Assembly: GCA_016787125.1 (NCBI GenBank)
Contig: JAEUVM010000192.1
Location: 1-52,321 of the forward strand
Reading direction: 5' to 3'
DNA from: Chitinophagaceae bacterium
GTDB lineage: Bacteria; Bacteroidota; Bacteroidia; Chitinophagales; Chitinophagaceae
DNA length: 52,321 nucleotides
Below are positions 43,594-52,321 of the stretch, piece after piece. The position numbers and the translations under genes are program-made. The notes below the pieces were generated by a model that was given only the letters and a program-made list of their open reading frames with translations, was not told the DNA's origin and searched no databases. Numbering within the stretch: position 1 is the first letter of the stretch; every line of letters starts with the position of its first letter.

Positions 43594-44998
43594 CAGGCTG
43601 GCTTTACTGGCAGGGTTGTTTTTACTGCCCGCGGTATTGCCGGCACAAAAGGCAGACACGGTACCGGTACAAAAGCATGAATTTTCGGTACAACAGGCAG
43701 TTGACTATGCCATCAAGAACAATGTGAATGTAAAGAACGCCCTTGTGGATGTACAATTGCAGGAAGAGCAAAACAGGGAATTTACTTCCAATGCCTACCC
43801 GCATATCAATGCCAGCCTTGGTACCACTTACAACCCTAATGTGGCTACACAGGTATTGCCCAACTTTATTTCACCCGCCACTTACCAGGTACTGGTGGAT
43901 GAAGGAGTGAAAGACGGCAACGGTAACCCTATCCAGATGCCGGGTGATTTTGGCTTTATCTCAGCACAGTTTGGTACAAAGTTCAGCGCCACGGCTGCCA
44001 TCAGCCTGAGCCAGATACTGTTCGATGGACAGGTATTCGTTGGCCTGCAGGCCAGGCCCGCCGCCGTGCAGTTTCGCAAGAAATATGCAGAAGTAACAGC
44101 CGAGATGATAAAAGTGAATGTGCACAAAGTGTATTACCAGTTGGTGGTAAGCAAAACACAGGTGGAATTGCTGGATGCCAACATCGTGCTGCTGGAAAAA
44201 CTGTTGCATGATACCAAACTCATTTACGAGAATGGTTTTCGTGAACAACTGGACGTGGACAAAGTAACTGTGCAACTGGCCAACCTGCGTACCGAAAAAA
44301 CTAAGCTGCTCAACATGATCTCCAATGGCTACTTTGGCCTGAAGGTACTCATGGGTATGCCCGTGAAAGATGAACTGGTGCTGACTGATAAACTCACCGA
44401 TGAGCAGATCAAAGACGGTATGCTGGATGTGAATGCGTATAAGTATGAAGACCGTAAAGAATACCAGTATGCACAGATCGGCAAAACGCTGAATGAATAC
44501 AACGAACGCCGCTACCGCCTCAGCCAGATACCCACCATTACCCTGAATGGCACTTATGCCAAAAATGCCCAGCGGAATAAATGGAACTTCTTTGGCAAAG
44601 GTGACTGGTTTACCATTTCCAATGTAAACCTGAATGTAAGTATCCCGATATTCAACGGTTTCTTTACCCGCTCCAAAATAGCCCAGGCAAAACTGGAAGT
44701 GAGGAAAATAGAAAACCAGCTGGAAGCACTGAAGCTTTCTATTGACAATGAAGTGGAATCGGCACGGAATAATTTCCGCTCGGCCATCACCACGATGGAT
44801 TTCCAAAAGCAGAATATGCAACTCGCCGAGAAAGTGTACCAGCAAACCAAGAAAAAATATGAAGTGGGGCTGGGCTCACAAACAGAGATCAATTCGGCGC
44901 AAACAGATATGAAGACGGCACAGACAAACTACGTGTCGGCCCTGTATGATGCCGTGATTGCCCGTACAGATTTTTTGAAAGCCACCGGTAAATTATAA
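43574..44998 (+). CDS. TolC-family outer-membrane efflux channel
   Basis: 474 residues from the ATG at 43,574 (MKKLRSNRLALLAGLFLLPAVLPAQ, a signal peptide); an in-frame ATG at 43,547 is deeper inside the TetR gene. The two outer-membrane-efflux repeats are clear: FSVQQAVDYAIKNNVNVKNA with long helices to about 260, and a second half with VNLNVSIPIFNGFFTRSKIAQAKLE and QTKKKYEVGLGSQTEINSAQTD. It forms the outer-membrane duct for the adaptor and permease that follow. Confidence 0.93.
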   Translation: MKKLRSNRLALLAGLFLLPAVLPAQKADTVPVQKHEFSVQQAVDYAIKNNVNVKNALVDVQLQEEQNREFTSNAYPHINASLGTTYNPNVATQVLPNFISPATYQVLVDEGVKDGNGNPIQMPGDFGFISAQFGTKFSATAAISLSQILFDGQVFVGLQARPAAVQFRKKYAEVTAEMIKVNVHKVYYQLVVSKTQVELLDANIVLLEKLLHDTKLIYENGFREQLDVDKVTVQLANLRTEKTKLLNMISNGYFGLKVLMGMPVKDELVLTDKLTDEQIKDGMLDVNAYKYEDRKEYQYAQIGKTLNEYNERRYRLSQIPTITLNGTYAKNAQRNKWNFFGKGDWFTISNVNLNVSIPIFNGFFTRSKIAQAKLEVRKIENQLEALKLSIDNEVESARNNFRSAITTMDFQKQNMQLAEKVYQQTKKKYEVGLGSQTEINSAQTDMKTAQTNYVSALYDAVIARTDFLKATGKL

Positions 44999-45011
44999 TT
45001 CAAAACCAACG

Positions 45012-46244
45012 ATGACTATTAAAACGAATATTATGAATACGATGATCAAACTCACTCTCGGTCTCTTCACTGTAGCCCTCCTGGCGGCCTGTGGTGCCGG
45101 TTCCAAAGACAAGAAAGGCGATGTGAACGATATGCGGGTGAAACTGGAAAAGCTGAAAAAAGAAAAGAACAGCCTGGATGCGGATATACGCAAACTTGAA
45201 GACCAGATATTAAAAGCCGACCCGAAAGCTGCTGCCGCTGTAAAGAAACTGGTATCAGTGGATACACTGCGGGTGCAGGATTTTTCGCATTATATAGAAT
45301 TGCAGGGCAGGATTGGATCAGATGGAATCGCCTATGTATCACCAACAGGCCAGGGAGGACAGGTGCGTGCCATATATGTAAAGATCGGGCAGAAAGTAGG
45401 AAAGGGCCAGGTGGTGGCTAAGCTTGATGACGCAATGGCCCGCCAGGCCGTGGCAGCCGCACAGCAACAGACCGGCGTATTGAAAGCAAGGCTGGCCCAG
45501 GCACAAACCGTATATGAACGGTATCAGAATCTCTGGAAACAGAACATAGGAGCAGAGATACAGGTGATCAATGCAAAGGCCGATGTGGATGCGTTGGCCG
45601 CTCAGTTGAGAGCCGCCAATGCCGGTGTGGCACAAGCACAGGAAGCCGTTAATATGACATTGGTGAGAGCCGGTATAAGTGGCACGGTTGAACAGGTGAA
45701 TGTAAAAGTGGGTGAATTCTTTAGCGGTGGCACCGGGGATGGCCGTGCACAGATCCTTATCGTTAACAATTCAAGTATAAAAGCAACTATACCTGTTCCG
45801 GATACTTACGTAGCCAAAGTGAAAAAGGGAGATAAGGTACTGGTGGTAGTTCCTGAAACGGGAAGAGCACCATTTGAAACAACTATAAATGTAGTTGGTG
45901 CGGCAATTGATCCATCCACCCGTTCTTTTATGGCGGAAGCAAAACTTCCTTCCGACCCCGTACTGAAACCCAATATGACCGCCACCATGAAAATTCTTGA
46001 CTACGAAGCCAAAGGAGCAGTGGCAGTGGATGTAAAAGTGGTGCAGAGCGATGAGAAAGGTAAATATGTGTATGTGATGGAAAAATCCGGCGATAAAATG
46101 GTGGCCCGCAAAAAAGTGGTGCTGGTTGGCCAGACCTACGACGGTAAAATTGAGATCAAAAGCGGACTCAGCGGCGGCGAACTCATCATCACCGAAGGCT
46201 ACCAGACCGTTTATGATGGCCAGGGCGTAAGCACCGGCAACTAA
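45012..46244 (+). CDS. RND periplasmic adaptor lipoprotein (AcrA/MexA-like)
   Basis: 410 residues; an ATG at 45,033 is an equally good start. Lipobox LLAAC gives a lipidated Cys near residue 27. A Lys/Glu coiled coil (VKLEKLKKEKNSLDADIRKLEDQI) precedes the adaptor fold: barrel-sandwich strand VRAIYVKIGQKVGKGQVVAKLDD, helical hairpin (about 145-215), second strand TLVRAGISGTVEQVNVKVGEFF, and a beta-barrel with IKATIPVPDTYVAKVKKGDKVLV. It bridges the permease and TolC parts of the same operon. The gene lies 13 bases after the TolC gene and 67 before the RND gene. Confidence 0.92.
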   Translation: MTIKTNIMNTMIKLTLGLFTVALLAACGAGSKDKKGDVNDMRVKLEKLKKEKNSLDADIRKLEDQILKADPKAAAAVKKLVSVDTLRVQDFSHYIELQGRIGSDGIAYVSPTGQGGQVRAIYVKIGQKVGKGQVVAKLDDAMARQAVAAAQQQTGVLKARLAQAQTVYERYQNLWKQNIGAEIQVINAKADVDALAAQLRAANAGVAQAQEAVNMTLVRAGISGTVEQVNVKVGEFFSGGTGDGRAQILIVNNSSIKATIPVPDTYVAKVKKGDKVLVVVPETGRAPFETTINVVGAAIDPSTRSFMAEAKLPSDPVLKPNMTATMKILDYEAKGAVAVDVKVVQSDEKGKYVYVMEKSGDKMVARKKVVLVGQTYDGKIEIKSGLSGGELIITEGYQTVYDGQGVSTGN

Positions 46245-46311
46245 GCAATGAACCCGTGAAGAATATTTCGGCAGGTAAACAAAAACCAATTGACGATCAA
46301 AAAATTTCCAG

Positions 46312-49300
46312 ATGAAGAATTTTACAGAGGGTGTCAGCAAGATCTTCAAACAGTTTAAACCCACAAGCTGGGCTGTTGATAACCGCACTGCCACCTATAT
46401 CATCGCTATCATTATCTCCATCTACGGGCTGATGAAATTCAACAGCATGCCCAAAGAGCAGTTCCCGGATATCGTGGTGCCCACCATTTCTATCACCACC
46501 GTTTACGTGGGCAACGCACCGCAGGATATTGAAAACCTGGTAACGAGACCGATCGAAAAAGAACTGAAAGGAATCAGCGGAGCCAAAGTAAATAAGATAC
46601 AGAGTGTGTCACAGGCCGACTACAGCCTGATCGTGGTGGAGTTTGATACAGGCGTTAAAACAGAAATTGCGAAGCAAAAAGTAAAAGATGCGATAGATAA
46701 AGCCCGTACCGACCTCCCCACCGATCTTACCCAGGAGCCCAACGTACAGGAGTTTGCCTTTAGCGAAATGCCGATCATGTTTGTAAACATCAGCGGCGAT
46801 TATGATGGCATGAAACTGAAATTGTATGCCGACAAAATGCAGGACCGCTTTGAAGAACTGACCGAAGTAAACAGGGCCGAGATCGTGGGTGCGCCGGAAA
46901 GAGAGATACAGGTAAATGTAGACCCTTATAAAATGACCGCAGCCCGTGTAAGCTTTAATGATGTGGAAGCCGCCATCGCCCGGGAGAATAACGACATCAC
47001 CGGCGGTTTGATCGATGCAGGTAATACAAAACGTACCCTGCGGGTAAAAGGACAATTTGCCAGTGCACTCGACCTGCAGAATATTGTGGTGAGAGGAAGT
47101 GCACAAGGCGCCACCGTGTACCTCCGGGATATTGCCGAACTGAAAGATACCATCCGTGAACGTGACAGCTATGCCCGCCTCGATGGAAAGAACGTAGTAA
47201 CGCTGAACATTGTAAAACGGGCCGGTGAAAACCTGATCAACTGCGCTGATAAGGTGAAAGACATTGTGGCTGATATGCAGAAAACCGAAGAACTTCCCAA
47301 AGACCTGCGGGTGGAATTTACCGGCGATACCAGCAAACAGACAAAAACCTCTTTCAACGAACTGATCAATACCATCATCATCGGGTTTGTACTGGTGCTG
47401 CTGATCCTGATGTTCTTTATGGGCGTTACCAATGCGTTCTTTGTGGCGCTGAGTGTGCCACTGAGTGTGTTCGTGGCGTTTCTCTTTTTGCCGGTGGCAG
47501 ATACGATCATCGGCACCAGCGTTACACTGAACTTCATTGTATTATTCGCCCTGCTCTTTGGCCTGGGTATTATCGTGGATGATGCCATTGTGGTGATTGA
47601 AAATACCCACCGTATTTATAATAATGGTAAAGTGCCGATAGTGCGAAGCGCTAAAGAAGCTGCCGGTGAAGTATTCATTCCGGTATTGGCGGGTACCGCC
47701 ACCACGCTGGCACCATTCTTCCCGCTGCTGTTCTGGAAAGGACTTATCGGTAAGTTCATGATCTACCTGCCCACCATGCTTATCTTAACATTGGCAGCCT
47801 CATTGATCGTGGCGTTCATATTCAACCCCGTGTTTGCCGTAAGCTTTATGAAACCGGAAGGCAAAGAATATGAGAAGCCGAAAAAGACCGTATTTAAAAG
47901 CAAATGGTTTATCACGGCACTGGCAGGTGGTGTGCTGTTTCACCTCGGTGGCTTTCATGGTTTTGCCAACTTCTTATTGCTGATGGCGATACTGATGGTG
48001 TTCAATGCCTATGTGCTGAACGACTGGATACACTCATTCCAGAACAAGGCCCTGCCGAAACTGATGAACCGCTATGAGAAGCTGCTTCGCTGGGTATTGA
48101 AAGGCCGGCGCCCCGTGTGGGCATTCGTTTCCCTTTTCGGTCTCTTCATTGTGGCATTTGGCCTGCTGGCTGTAAGTATGAGCAGCGGCCGTACCAAGCA
48201 AACTTTCTTCCCCAGCGGAGATCCCAACTTTGTATACGTATATATAAAATTACCGGTAGGTACCGATGTAAAATATACCGACAGCATCACCCGTGTGCTG
48301 GAGAAGCGGGTGGAGAAAGTTTTGGAAAAAGAAAAACCAGGCGCACCCGGCAGCATTGTGGAAAGTGTTATTACCAACGTGGCCGTAAGTGCCAACAACC
48401 CCCGGGATAATAACCGGAGTGTGCAGTCACACCTCGGCCGTATCCAGGTTTCTTTTGTAGAGTTTGAAAAAAGACATGGCAAACGCACCATGCCGTACAA
48501 AGAAGAGATTCGTGAAGTGGTGCAGGGCCTGCCCGGTGTAAGTGTGGAAGTGACACAGGAAGATAATGGCCCGCCCACCGACCCGCCCGTGAACATCGAA
48601 GTGCAGGGCGACAATTTTGAAAACATCGCCAGGGTGGCTGATGAGCTTTTCAACTTCCTTGATACCAACCGGGTGGATGGTATTGAAAACCTGCAGCCCG
48701 ATGTGGACCTGAAAAACCCGGAGATCACCATCGTAGTGGACAGGGAGAAGGCAATGATGGAAGGTATCAGCACCGGCCAGGTGGGAATGGAATTGCGTAC
48801 CGCTGTATTCGGTAAAGAAGTAAGCAAGATCAAAGACGGCGAAGATGAATACAAGATACAACTGCGCTATAGTGATTATATCCGAAACAATGTAACCGAC
48901 CTGATGAATACCCGTATCACTTTTATGGATATGAATACGATGCAGGTAAAATCCATTCCCATCGGCTCCGTAGCCCGGATGGACTTTACCACGGCAGCAG
49001 GTGGTATCAAACGGAAGAATGTAAAACGCACCATCCAGTTGCAGGGTAATGTACTCGATCCTACACTGGTGGCAGGCATCAATGCCAAGCTGCAGGTGAA
49101 GATCGACGAATTCAAAAGTATTTCCAAAATACCGGCAGATGTTACCCTAAAGCTGAGCGGCCAGAGCGAGCAGGAAAAAGAAACAAACAGCTTCCTGCTT
49201 ACCGCATTCATGATTGCCGTAGGACTTATCTTCCTCATCCTCGTACTCCAGTTCAATTCAATGAGTAAACCCTTCATTGTAATTACTGAAATATTCTTCT

Positions 49301-49890
49301 CCGTTATCGGGGTGTTGTTGGGGTATGCCCTTACGGGTATGACCATCGCCACCATCATGTTACTGGTAGGTATTGTAGGCCTTGCCGGTATTGTGATCAA
49401 GAATGGTATCCTGATCATCGAATTTACCGATGAGCTGCGGGGCAGGGGCTACCGCACCCGTGAGGCAGCGGTACAGGCCGGCAAGATCAGGATCATTCCT
49501 GTATTGCTGACAGCAGTGGCCACCATCCTCGGTCTGTTGCCATTGGCCATCGGTTTTAATATTGACTTTGCCGGTCTTTTCACCCACCTGCGTCCGAATA
49601 TATTCTTCGGAGGTGATAGTGTGGTGTTCTGGGGCCCGCTCAGCTGGACCATCATCTTTGGCCTGGTGTTCTCCTTCTTCCTTACACTGGTAATGGTGCC
49701 AAGTATGTACCTGATGGCCGAAAGGCTGCGCCGGCCGATGGAGAAGTTCTATGGCACCCGTTTCATTGCCATACTCGGTTTCCTGGGCCCGCTCTTCTTC
49801 ATCTTTGTAGGTATCATGTACCTGGTAAGAAGATTGCAGGGCAAAAAAGTGTGGCTGGGAAAACCCCGTGCAGCAGCGAAAAAAGCATAA
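46312..49890 (+). CDS. RND-family multidrug efflux permease
   Basis: 1,192 residues, about 150 longer than AcrB. Standard RND plan with TM1, porter region, and TM2-6 including the proton-relay segment FGLGIIVDDAIVVIENTHR. Between TM6 and TM7 (about 513-600) an insertion adds probably two membrane segments (WFITALAGGVLFHLGGF; FANFLLLMAILMVFNAYVL). A periplasmic loop near 1,085-1,110 (FTHLRPNIFFGGDSVVFWG) and an extra C-terminal helix (FIAILGFLGPLFFIFVGIMY) also exceed the norm. The permease exports drugs or lipophilic compounds by proton antiport with the adaptor and TolC encoded upstream. A strong terminator follows. Confidence 0.93.
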   Translation: MKNFTEGVSKIFKQFKPTSWAVDNRTATYIIAIIISIYGLMKFNSMPKEQFPDIVVPTISITTVYVGNAPQDIENLVTRPIEKELKGISGAKVNKIQSVSQADYSLIVVEFDTGVKTEIAKQKVKDAIDKARTDLPTDLTQEPNVQEFAFSEMPIMFVNISGDYDGMKLKLYADKMQDRFEELTEVNRAEIVGAPEREIQVNVDPYKMTAARVSFNDVEAAIARENNDITGGLIDAGNTKRTLRVKGQFASALDLQNIVVRGSAQGATVYLRDIAELKDTIRERDSYARLDGKNVVTLNIVKRAGENLINCADKVKDIVADMQKTEELPKDLRVEFTGDTSKQTKTSFNELINTIIIGFVLVLLILMFFMGVTNAFFVALSVPLSVFVAFLFLPVADTIIGTSVTLNFIVLFALLFGLGIIVDDAIVVIENTHRIYNNGKVPIVRSAKEAAGEVFIPVLAGTATTLAPFFPLLFWKGLIGKFMIYLPTMLILTLAASLIVAFIFNPVFAVSFMKPEGKEYEKPKKTVFKSKWFITALAGGVLFHLGGFHGFANFLLLMAILMVFNAYVLNDWIHSFQNKALPKLMNRYEKLLRWVLKGRRPVWAFVSLFGLFIVAFGLLAVSMSSGRTKQTFFPSGDPNFVYVYIKLPVGTDVKYTDSITRVLEKRVEKVLEKEKPGAPGSIVESVITNVAVSANNPRDNNRSVQSHLGRIQVSFVEFEKRHGKRTMPYKEEIREVVQGLPGVSVEVTQEDNGPPTDPPVNIEVQGDNFENIARVADELFNFLDTNRVDGIENLQPDVDLKNPEITIVVDREKAMMEGISTGQVGMELRTAVFGKEVSKIKDGEDEYKIQLRYSDYIRNNVTDLMNTRITFMDMNTMQVKSIPIGSVARMDFTTAAGGIKRKNVKRTIQLQGNVLDPTLVAGINAKLQVKIDEFKSISKIPADVTLKLSGQSEQEKETNSFLLTAFMIAVGLIFLILVLQFNSMSKPFIVITEIFFSVIGVLLGYALTGMTIATIMLLVGIVGLAGIVIKNGILIIEFTDELRGRGYRTREAAVQAGKIRIIPVLLTAVATILGLLPLAIGFNIDFAGLFTHLRPNIFFGGDSVVFWGPLSWTIIFGLVFSFFLTLVMVPSMYLMAERLRRPMEKFYGTRFIAILGFLGPLFFIFVGIMYLVRRLQGKKVWLGKPRAAAKKA

Positions 49891-49924
49891 GGATTGTCTT
49901 AAAAACTGTTGGTTGGTTTTGGTT

Positions 49925-49964
49925 ATAAAAAAGCGGCTCTTTTCGGAGGGCCGCTTTTCATTTT
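49925..49964 (+). terminator. Rho-independent terminator of the efflux operon
   Basis: AAAAGCGGC (49,929-49,937) pairs with GCCGCTTTT (49,950-49,958), followed by TTTTCATTTT-type sequence, 38 bases after the permease stop. Confidence 0.85.
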
Positions 49965-50254
49965 GGCTAAGAGGGTAACAGAGGGAAGGAGATAAAGAGG
50001 GTGTTCTGTTTTTCGAAGCCTCCGCCTGTAACGGAAATACACTCTATATCTTAATGTTATTAGCTAAAAGTATAAAGGAGAAAAGGGGGTTTAATAATTA
50101 GTTGAGATGCTTGCTAAATAGTGAATCCTCTCTTTTTCTCCTTCCCTCTTTTTTCTCTTAGCTAAGAATGTAAAGGAGGTTTAATAATCAGTTGAGATGC
50201 TGGCTAAATAGTGAATCCTCTCTTTATCTCCTTCCCTCCTTCAATCTCTTAGCT
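49965..50254. repeat. Intergenic repeat cluster (inverted and tandem)
   Basis: A pair of diverged tandem units lies at about 50,060-50,157 and 50,159-50,248 (each TTAGCTAA ... TTGAGATGCT, GCTAAATAGTGAATCCTCTC, TCTCCTTCCCTC). A reverse-complement partner of the unit end stands at 49,965-50,001 (GGCTAAGAG, then AGGGAAGGAGATAAAGAG) and can pair with 50,217-50,254, giving a stem of about 38 bases around the cluster. The remainder has no gene. The right edge touches the stop codon of the DUF1080 gene. Confidence 0.75.
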
Positions 50255-51032
50255 ATAACTCCCTCACCCATATATTCCGAAAGCTGATCGGCTCACTCGG
50301 ATCACCATGGTCCTGCAGTTTGATCGGGCAGGCGCCATGCACTTTATTATAAGAAGGAGGGCCGATATAAACCGTGATGCCTTTCAGTTCCACATTGTTC
50401 TGTACCAGCACACCATTGTGTAATGCGGTGATACGGGCCGGCGATTTCAGCGAACCATCATCATTGAAGCGGGGTGCTGTCCAGATAATATCATAGCATT
50501 GCCATTCTCCCGGCTTTTTGCAGGCATTTGCCAGCGGAATGTATTGTTTGTAAATACTGCCGGCCTGTCCATTTACATAGGTGCTGTTGTTATAATTATC
50601 CAGCACCTGTATTTCATACCCCTGGTCACCGGGGCCGGTGGAGGCCAGGAATACACCACTGTTGCCGCGGCCCTGCCCGGTACCGGAGATCACTTCGGGA
50701 ATACGCCATTCTATGTGCAACTGGTAATCGGTAAAGCGCCGTTTGGTTTCAATATTGCCGGTGCCTTTTTTTACGGTAAAACTGCCATCGGTATTCATCG
50801 TCCAGCCGGCTGGTTGCGTGGTGTCTTTTACAGATCGCCATTCATTGAAGCTGCTGCCATTAAAAAGAACGACAGCGTCAGAAGGGGCCTCACTGCTGGT
50901 GTTGCCGGGAGTTACCACTTTAGGTACGGGTTCCCATACCTCTGTTTTTTTCGGGTCGCCTTTTGTATCCTGTGCAAAAAGGGCGGAGGAAATGAAGCCT
51001 GCCATCATAGCAAGGCTGGTCAGCTTATACAT
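50253..51032 (-). CDS. DUF1080 (3-keto-disaccharide hydrolase-type) exported protein
   Basis: 259 residues from the ATG at 51,032 (MYKLTSLAMMAGFISSALFAQ, a signal peptide); an earlier ATG at 51,074 would place extra residues before it. The DUF1080 concanavalin-like jelly roll covers about 65-258: VVLFNGSSFNEWRSV, GSFTVKKGTGNIETKRRFTDYQLHIEWRIP, GRGNSGVFL and YEIQVLDN, ending PISFRNIWVREL. Members hydrolyse 3-keto-glycosides or bind glycans, and are abundant in Bacteroidota and Planctomycetota. A periplasmic role in sugar turnover is likely. No associated oxidoreductase is in the window. Confidence 0.88.
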   Translation of the reverse strand: MYKLTSLAMMAGFISSALFAQDTKGDPKKTEVWEPVPKVVTPGNTSSEAPSDAVVLFNGSSFNEWRSVKDTTQPAGWTMNTDGSFTVKKGTGNIETKRRFTDYQLHIEWRIPEVISGTGQGRGNSGVFLASTGPGDQGYEIQVLDNYNNSTYVNGQAGSIYKQYIPLANACKKPGEWQCYDIIWTAPRFNDDGSLKSPARITALHNGVLVQNNVELKGITVYIGPPSYNKVHGACPIKLQDHGDPSEPISFRNIWVREL

Positions 51033-51115
51033 AAAAATTGTTTTTGGGAAGATACTGATAAAAAAAGAAGACACCCGCTTATACAGGTGTCTTCCAGGTA
51101 AACAGTTGAAAGAAA

Positions 51116-52321
51116 TCAGAATGCTTTCTTCTCGGCAGGCTTACCGTCAGTATCCAGTTCTATAATTTCATAACCGAGTTTTTTCACTCCGTCAATGATC
51201 TTTGCTTTATCACCCACCAGCAGGATATTCATCTTGTCGGGGTTCAGCATGTTTTTGGCAAAGGCATCCACTTCTTTTTTGGTAAGGTTGGCCAGTATTT
51301 TGTTTTGCTGGTCCACAAAGTTGGCCGGCAAATTATAGTTAAGGATACGGCCGATGAAACTGGCTTTCTGGAAACCGGTTTCATAACTTCTTGCATCCCG
51401 TTGGCCAAGTGAATTTTTCATAAAGGTCAGCTCGGCATCAGTAATACCGTTTGTTGCGTAGTTGCGTATTTCTTTCATTACCTCTACCAGAGCACTGTCA
51501 GTCGCATCAGCACGGATACCGGAACTGAATTCAAAATCGCCACTGTACTCATCACCGCTAAAACCACTGCGGGCGCCATAGGTCCAGCCTTTGTCTTCCC
51601 GCAGGTTAAGGTTCAGCCTGCTGTTGAAATCGCCTCCAAGCGGGTAGTTCATCAGCATAGAACGGTAGTAATTGCCGGTGGCATCATACTTCAGTCCGGT
51701 GGCATAGCCTACACGAAACTGCGACTGTGCGGCTTTGGGTATATCCACCATGAAAACTTTTGTTTTGTCGATCTCTGTTTTCAATGGTAAAATATCCGGC
51801 AGGTTCAGTTTCTTATTAGGCAGTTTATTCAGGAAGGTGAGTTTGGGTAAAACCTCCGCCTGGGTAATATCGCCCACCACCACTACTTTCACGCCTTTCG
51901 AAGTCATGTAATTGTCGTAATAGCGCTGAATATCTTCCAGCTTCATATTACGGATGGTGTTTTCAGTACCATCTTCGCTCATAGCGAGGATGCTGTTTTG
52001 ACCATAATTCATTTTGGCAAAAACCAGGTCAGCCACTGCAGCCGGATCTGCCTTGATCTGCTTAAAGCTTTCCATCCGCTGCTTCTGGATGCGGCTGAAT
52101 GCAGACTCAGTAAAGCGGGGGCTGAACATTCTTTCCTGTACCAGTGCCAGGGTGGCATCAACATTTTTCTTCAGCGATTGGATGCTGAACGTAATACCAT
52201 CCACACTGCTGCTTACACTTACATTGCTGCCAAGCTTTTGAAGCTCCACGGCCATTTGCTCTGCAGTGTAGTTCTTTGTATCCTCATTCATCATAGAAGC
52301 AAAGAAGCTGGCCAATCCCAC
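51116..52321 (-). CDS. M16 (insulinase-like) peptidase, C-terminal part
   Basis: At least 401 residues; the N-terminus lies beyond the right edge of the window. The visible part is one M16 module plus its partner domain: GLASFFASMMNEDTKNYTAEQMAVELQKLG at the position of the catalytic helix, and GGDFNSRLNLNLREDKGWTYGARSGF, the Arg-Tyr motif of M16 C-terminal domains. The zinc motif HxxEH is absent here (SFFAS instead). This is therefore probably the second, non-catalytic half of a two-module peptidase, or a non-catalytic subunit. Probably periplasmic; the signal peptide cannot be checked. Confidence 0.88.
   Translation of the reverse strand: MGLASFFASMMNEDTKNYTAEQMAVELQKLGSNVSVSSSVDGITFSIQSLKKNVDATLALVQERMFSPRFTESAFSRIQKQRMESFKQIKADPAAVADLVFAKMNYGQNSILAMSEDGTENTIRNMKLEDIQRYYDNYMTSKGVKVVVVGDITQAEVLPKLTFLNKLPNKKLNLPDILPLKTEIDKTKVFMVDIPKAAQSQFRVGYATGLKYDATGNYYRSMLMNYPLGGDFNSRLNLNLREDKGWTYGARSGFSGDEYSGDFEFSSGIRADATDSALVEVMKEIRNYATNGITDAELTFMKNSLGQRDARSYETGFQKASFIGRILNYNLPANFVDQQNKILANLTKKEVDAFAKNMLNPDKMNILLVGDKAKIIDGVKKLGYEIIELDTDGKPAEKKAF

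Noticed and set aside
43961-44845. Long minus-strand open frame opposite the TolC gene
   Set aside because: It is a shadow of the well-supported plus-strand TolC gene; the translated sequence is rich in His and Phe, typical of antisense frames.
48072-48854. 260-codon minus-strand frame opposite the RND permease
   Set aside because: Ser/Thr-rich shadow frame with no domain; the permease on the other strand is certain.

Overview
The window looks like a Bacteroidota chromosome, most likely a Chitinophagaceae relative. This rests on protein families typical of that phylum (DUF5916, the DUF1015 gene next to serC, a CzcA-TolC fusion, a small pre-efflux protein ending in IWQPPKCC), on promoters of the TTTG-N19-TAnnTTTG type, and on mostly absent Shine-Dalgarno sequences. 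Genus and species cannot be fixed from the sequence alone.

Positions 1 to about 31,830 form one AT-rich accessory block whose left end lies outside the window. It ends in a large serine recombinase whose last 12 or so codons run antisense into a tRNA-Arg(CCT) gene, so the tRNA is the probable attachment site of an integrative element. From left to right the cargo is: (a) a minus-strand trio of XRE/ImmA-like regulator, small HTH protein and PD-(D/E)XK-like protein; (b) a tightly coupled type I restriction-modification operon, hsdM-hsdS-DUF3883 gene-hsdR-YgjP-like metalloprotease, followed by a short gene remnant; (c) a heavy-metal efflux operon with a His-rich small exported protein, a CzcA-type RND permease fused to a TolC-type channel, an MFS transporter and a lipoprotein adaptor; (d) a second efflux/stress operon with a ChrB-AraC fusion regulator, TolC, an RND permease broken by an in-frame TAA, an adaptor, an exported LMW-PTP/ArsC-like protein carrying a leftover chrB 5' end, a stand-alone ChrB-domain protein, a DUF5916 outer-membrane protein and an exported superoxide dismutase with a changed active-site residue; (e) a small acidic protein and the recombinase.

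From about 31,830 to the right end the base composition is richer in G+C and the genes look like ordinary chromosome. They are: a carboxypeptidase-regulatory-domain protein and a TlpA-like thioredoxin; an ECF sigma factor with a probable anti-sigma protein and a CpxP/Spy-like protein; long-chain acyl-CoA ligase; TPR protein; DUF1015 protein; serC; an S1/P1-nuclease/zinc-phospholipase-C-like protein; a DUF502 membrane protein; a TetR-TolC-adaptor-RND multidrug efflux operon with a clear promoter/operator; a 3-keto-disaccharide-hydrolase-type (DUF1080) protein; and the C-terminal part of an M16 peptidase that runs off the window.

The best candidate for something not yet described is block (d). 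A one-component regulator made of a ChrB sensor domain joined to an AraC DNA-binding domain heads an operon that combines tripartite efflux, a second ChrB domain, an exported phosphatase/arsenate-reductase-like protein, an outer-membrane protein and a secreted SOD, with no ChrA chromate transporter in the window. The defence block (a+b) is a second candidate. No CRISPR array, rRNA gene or insertion sequence was seen.
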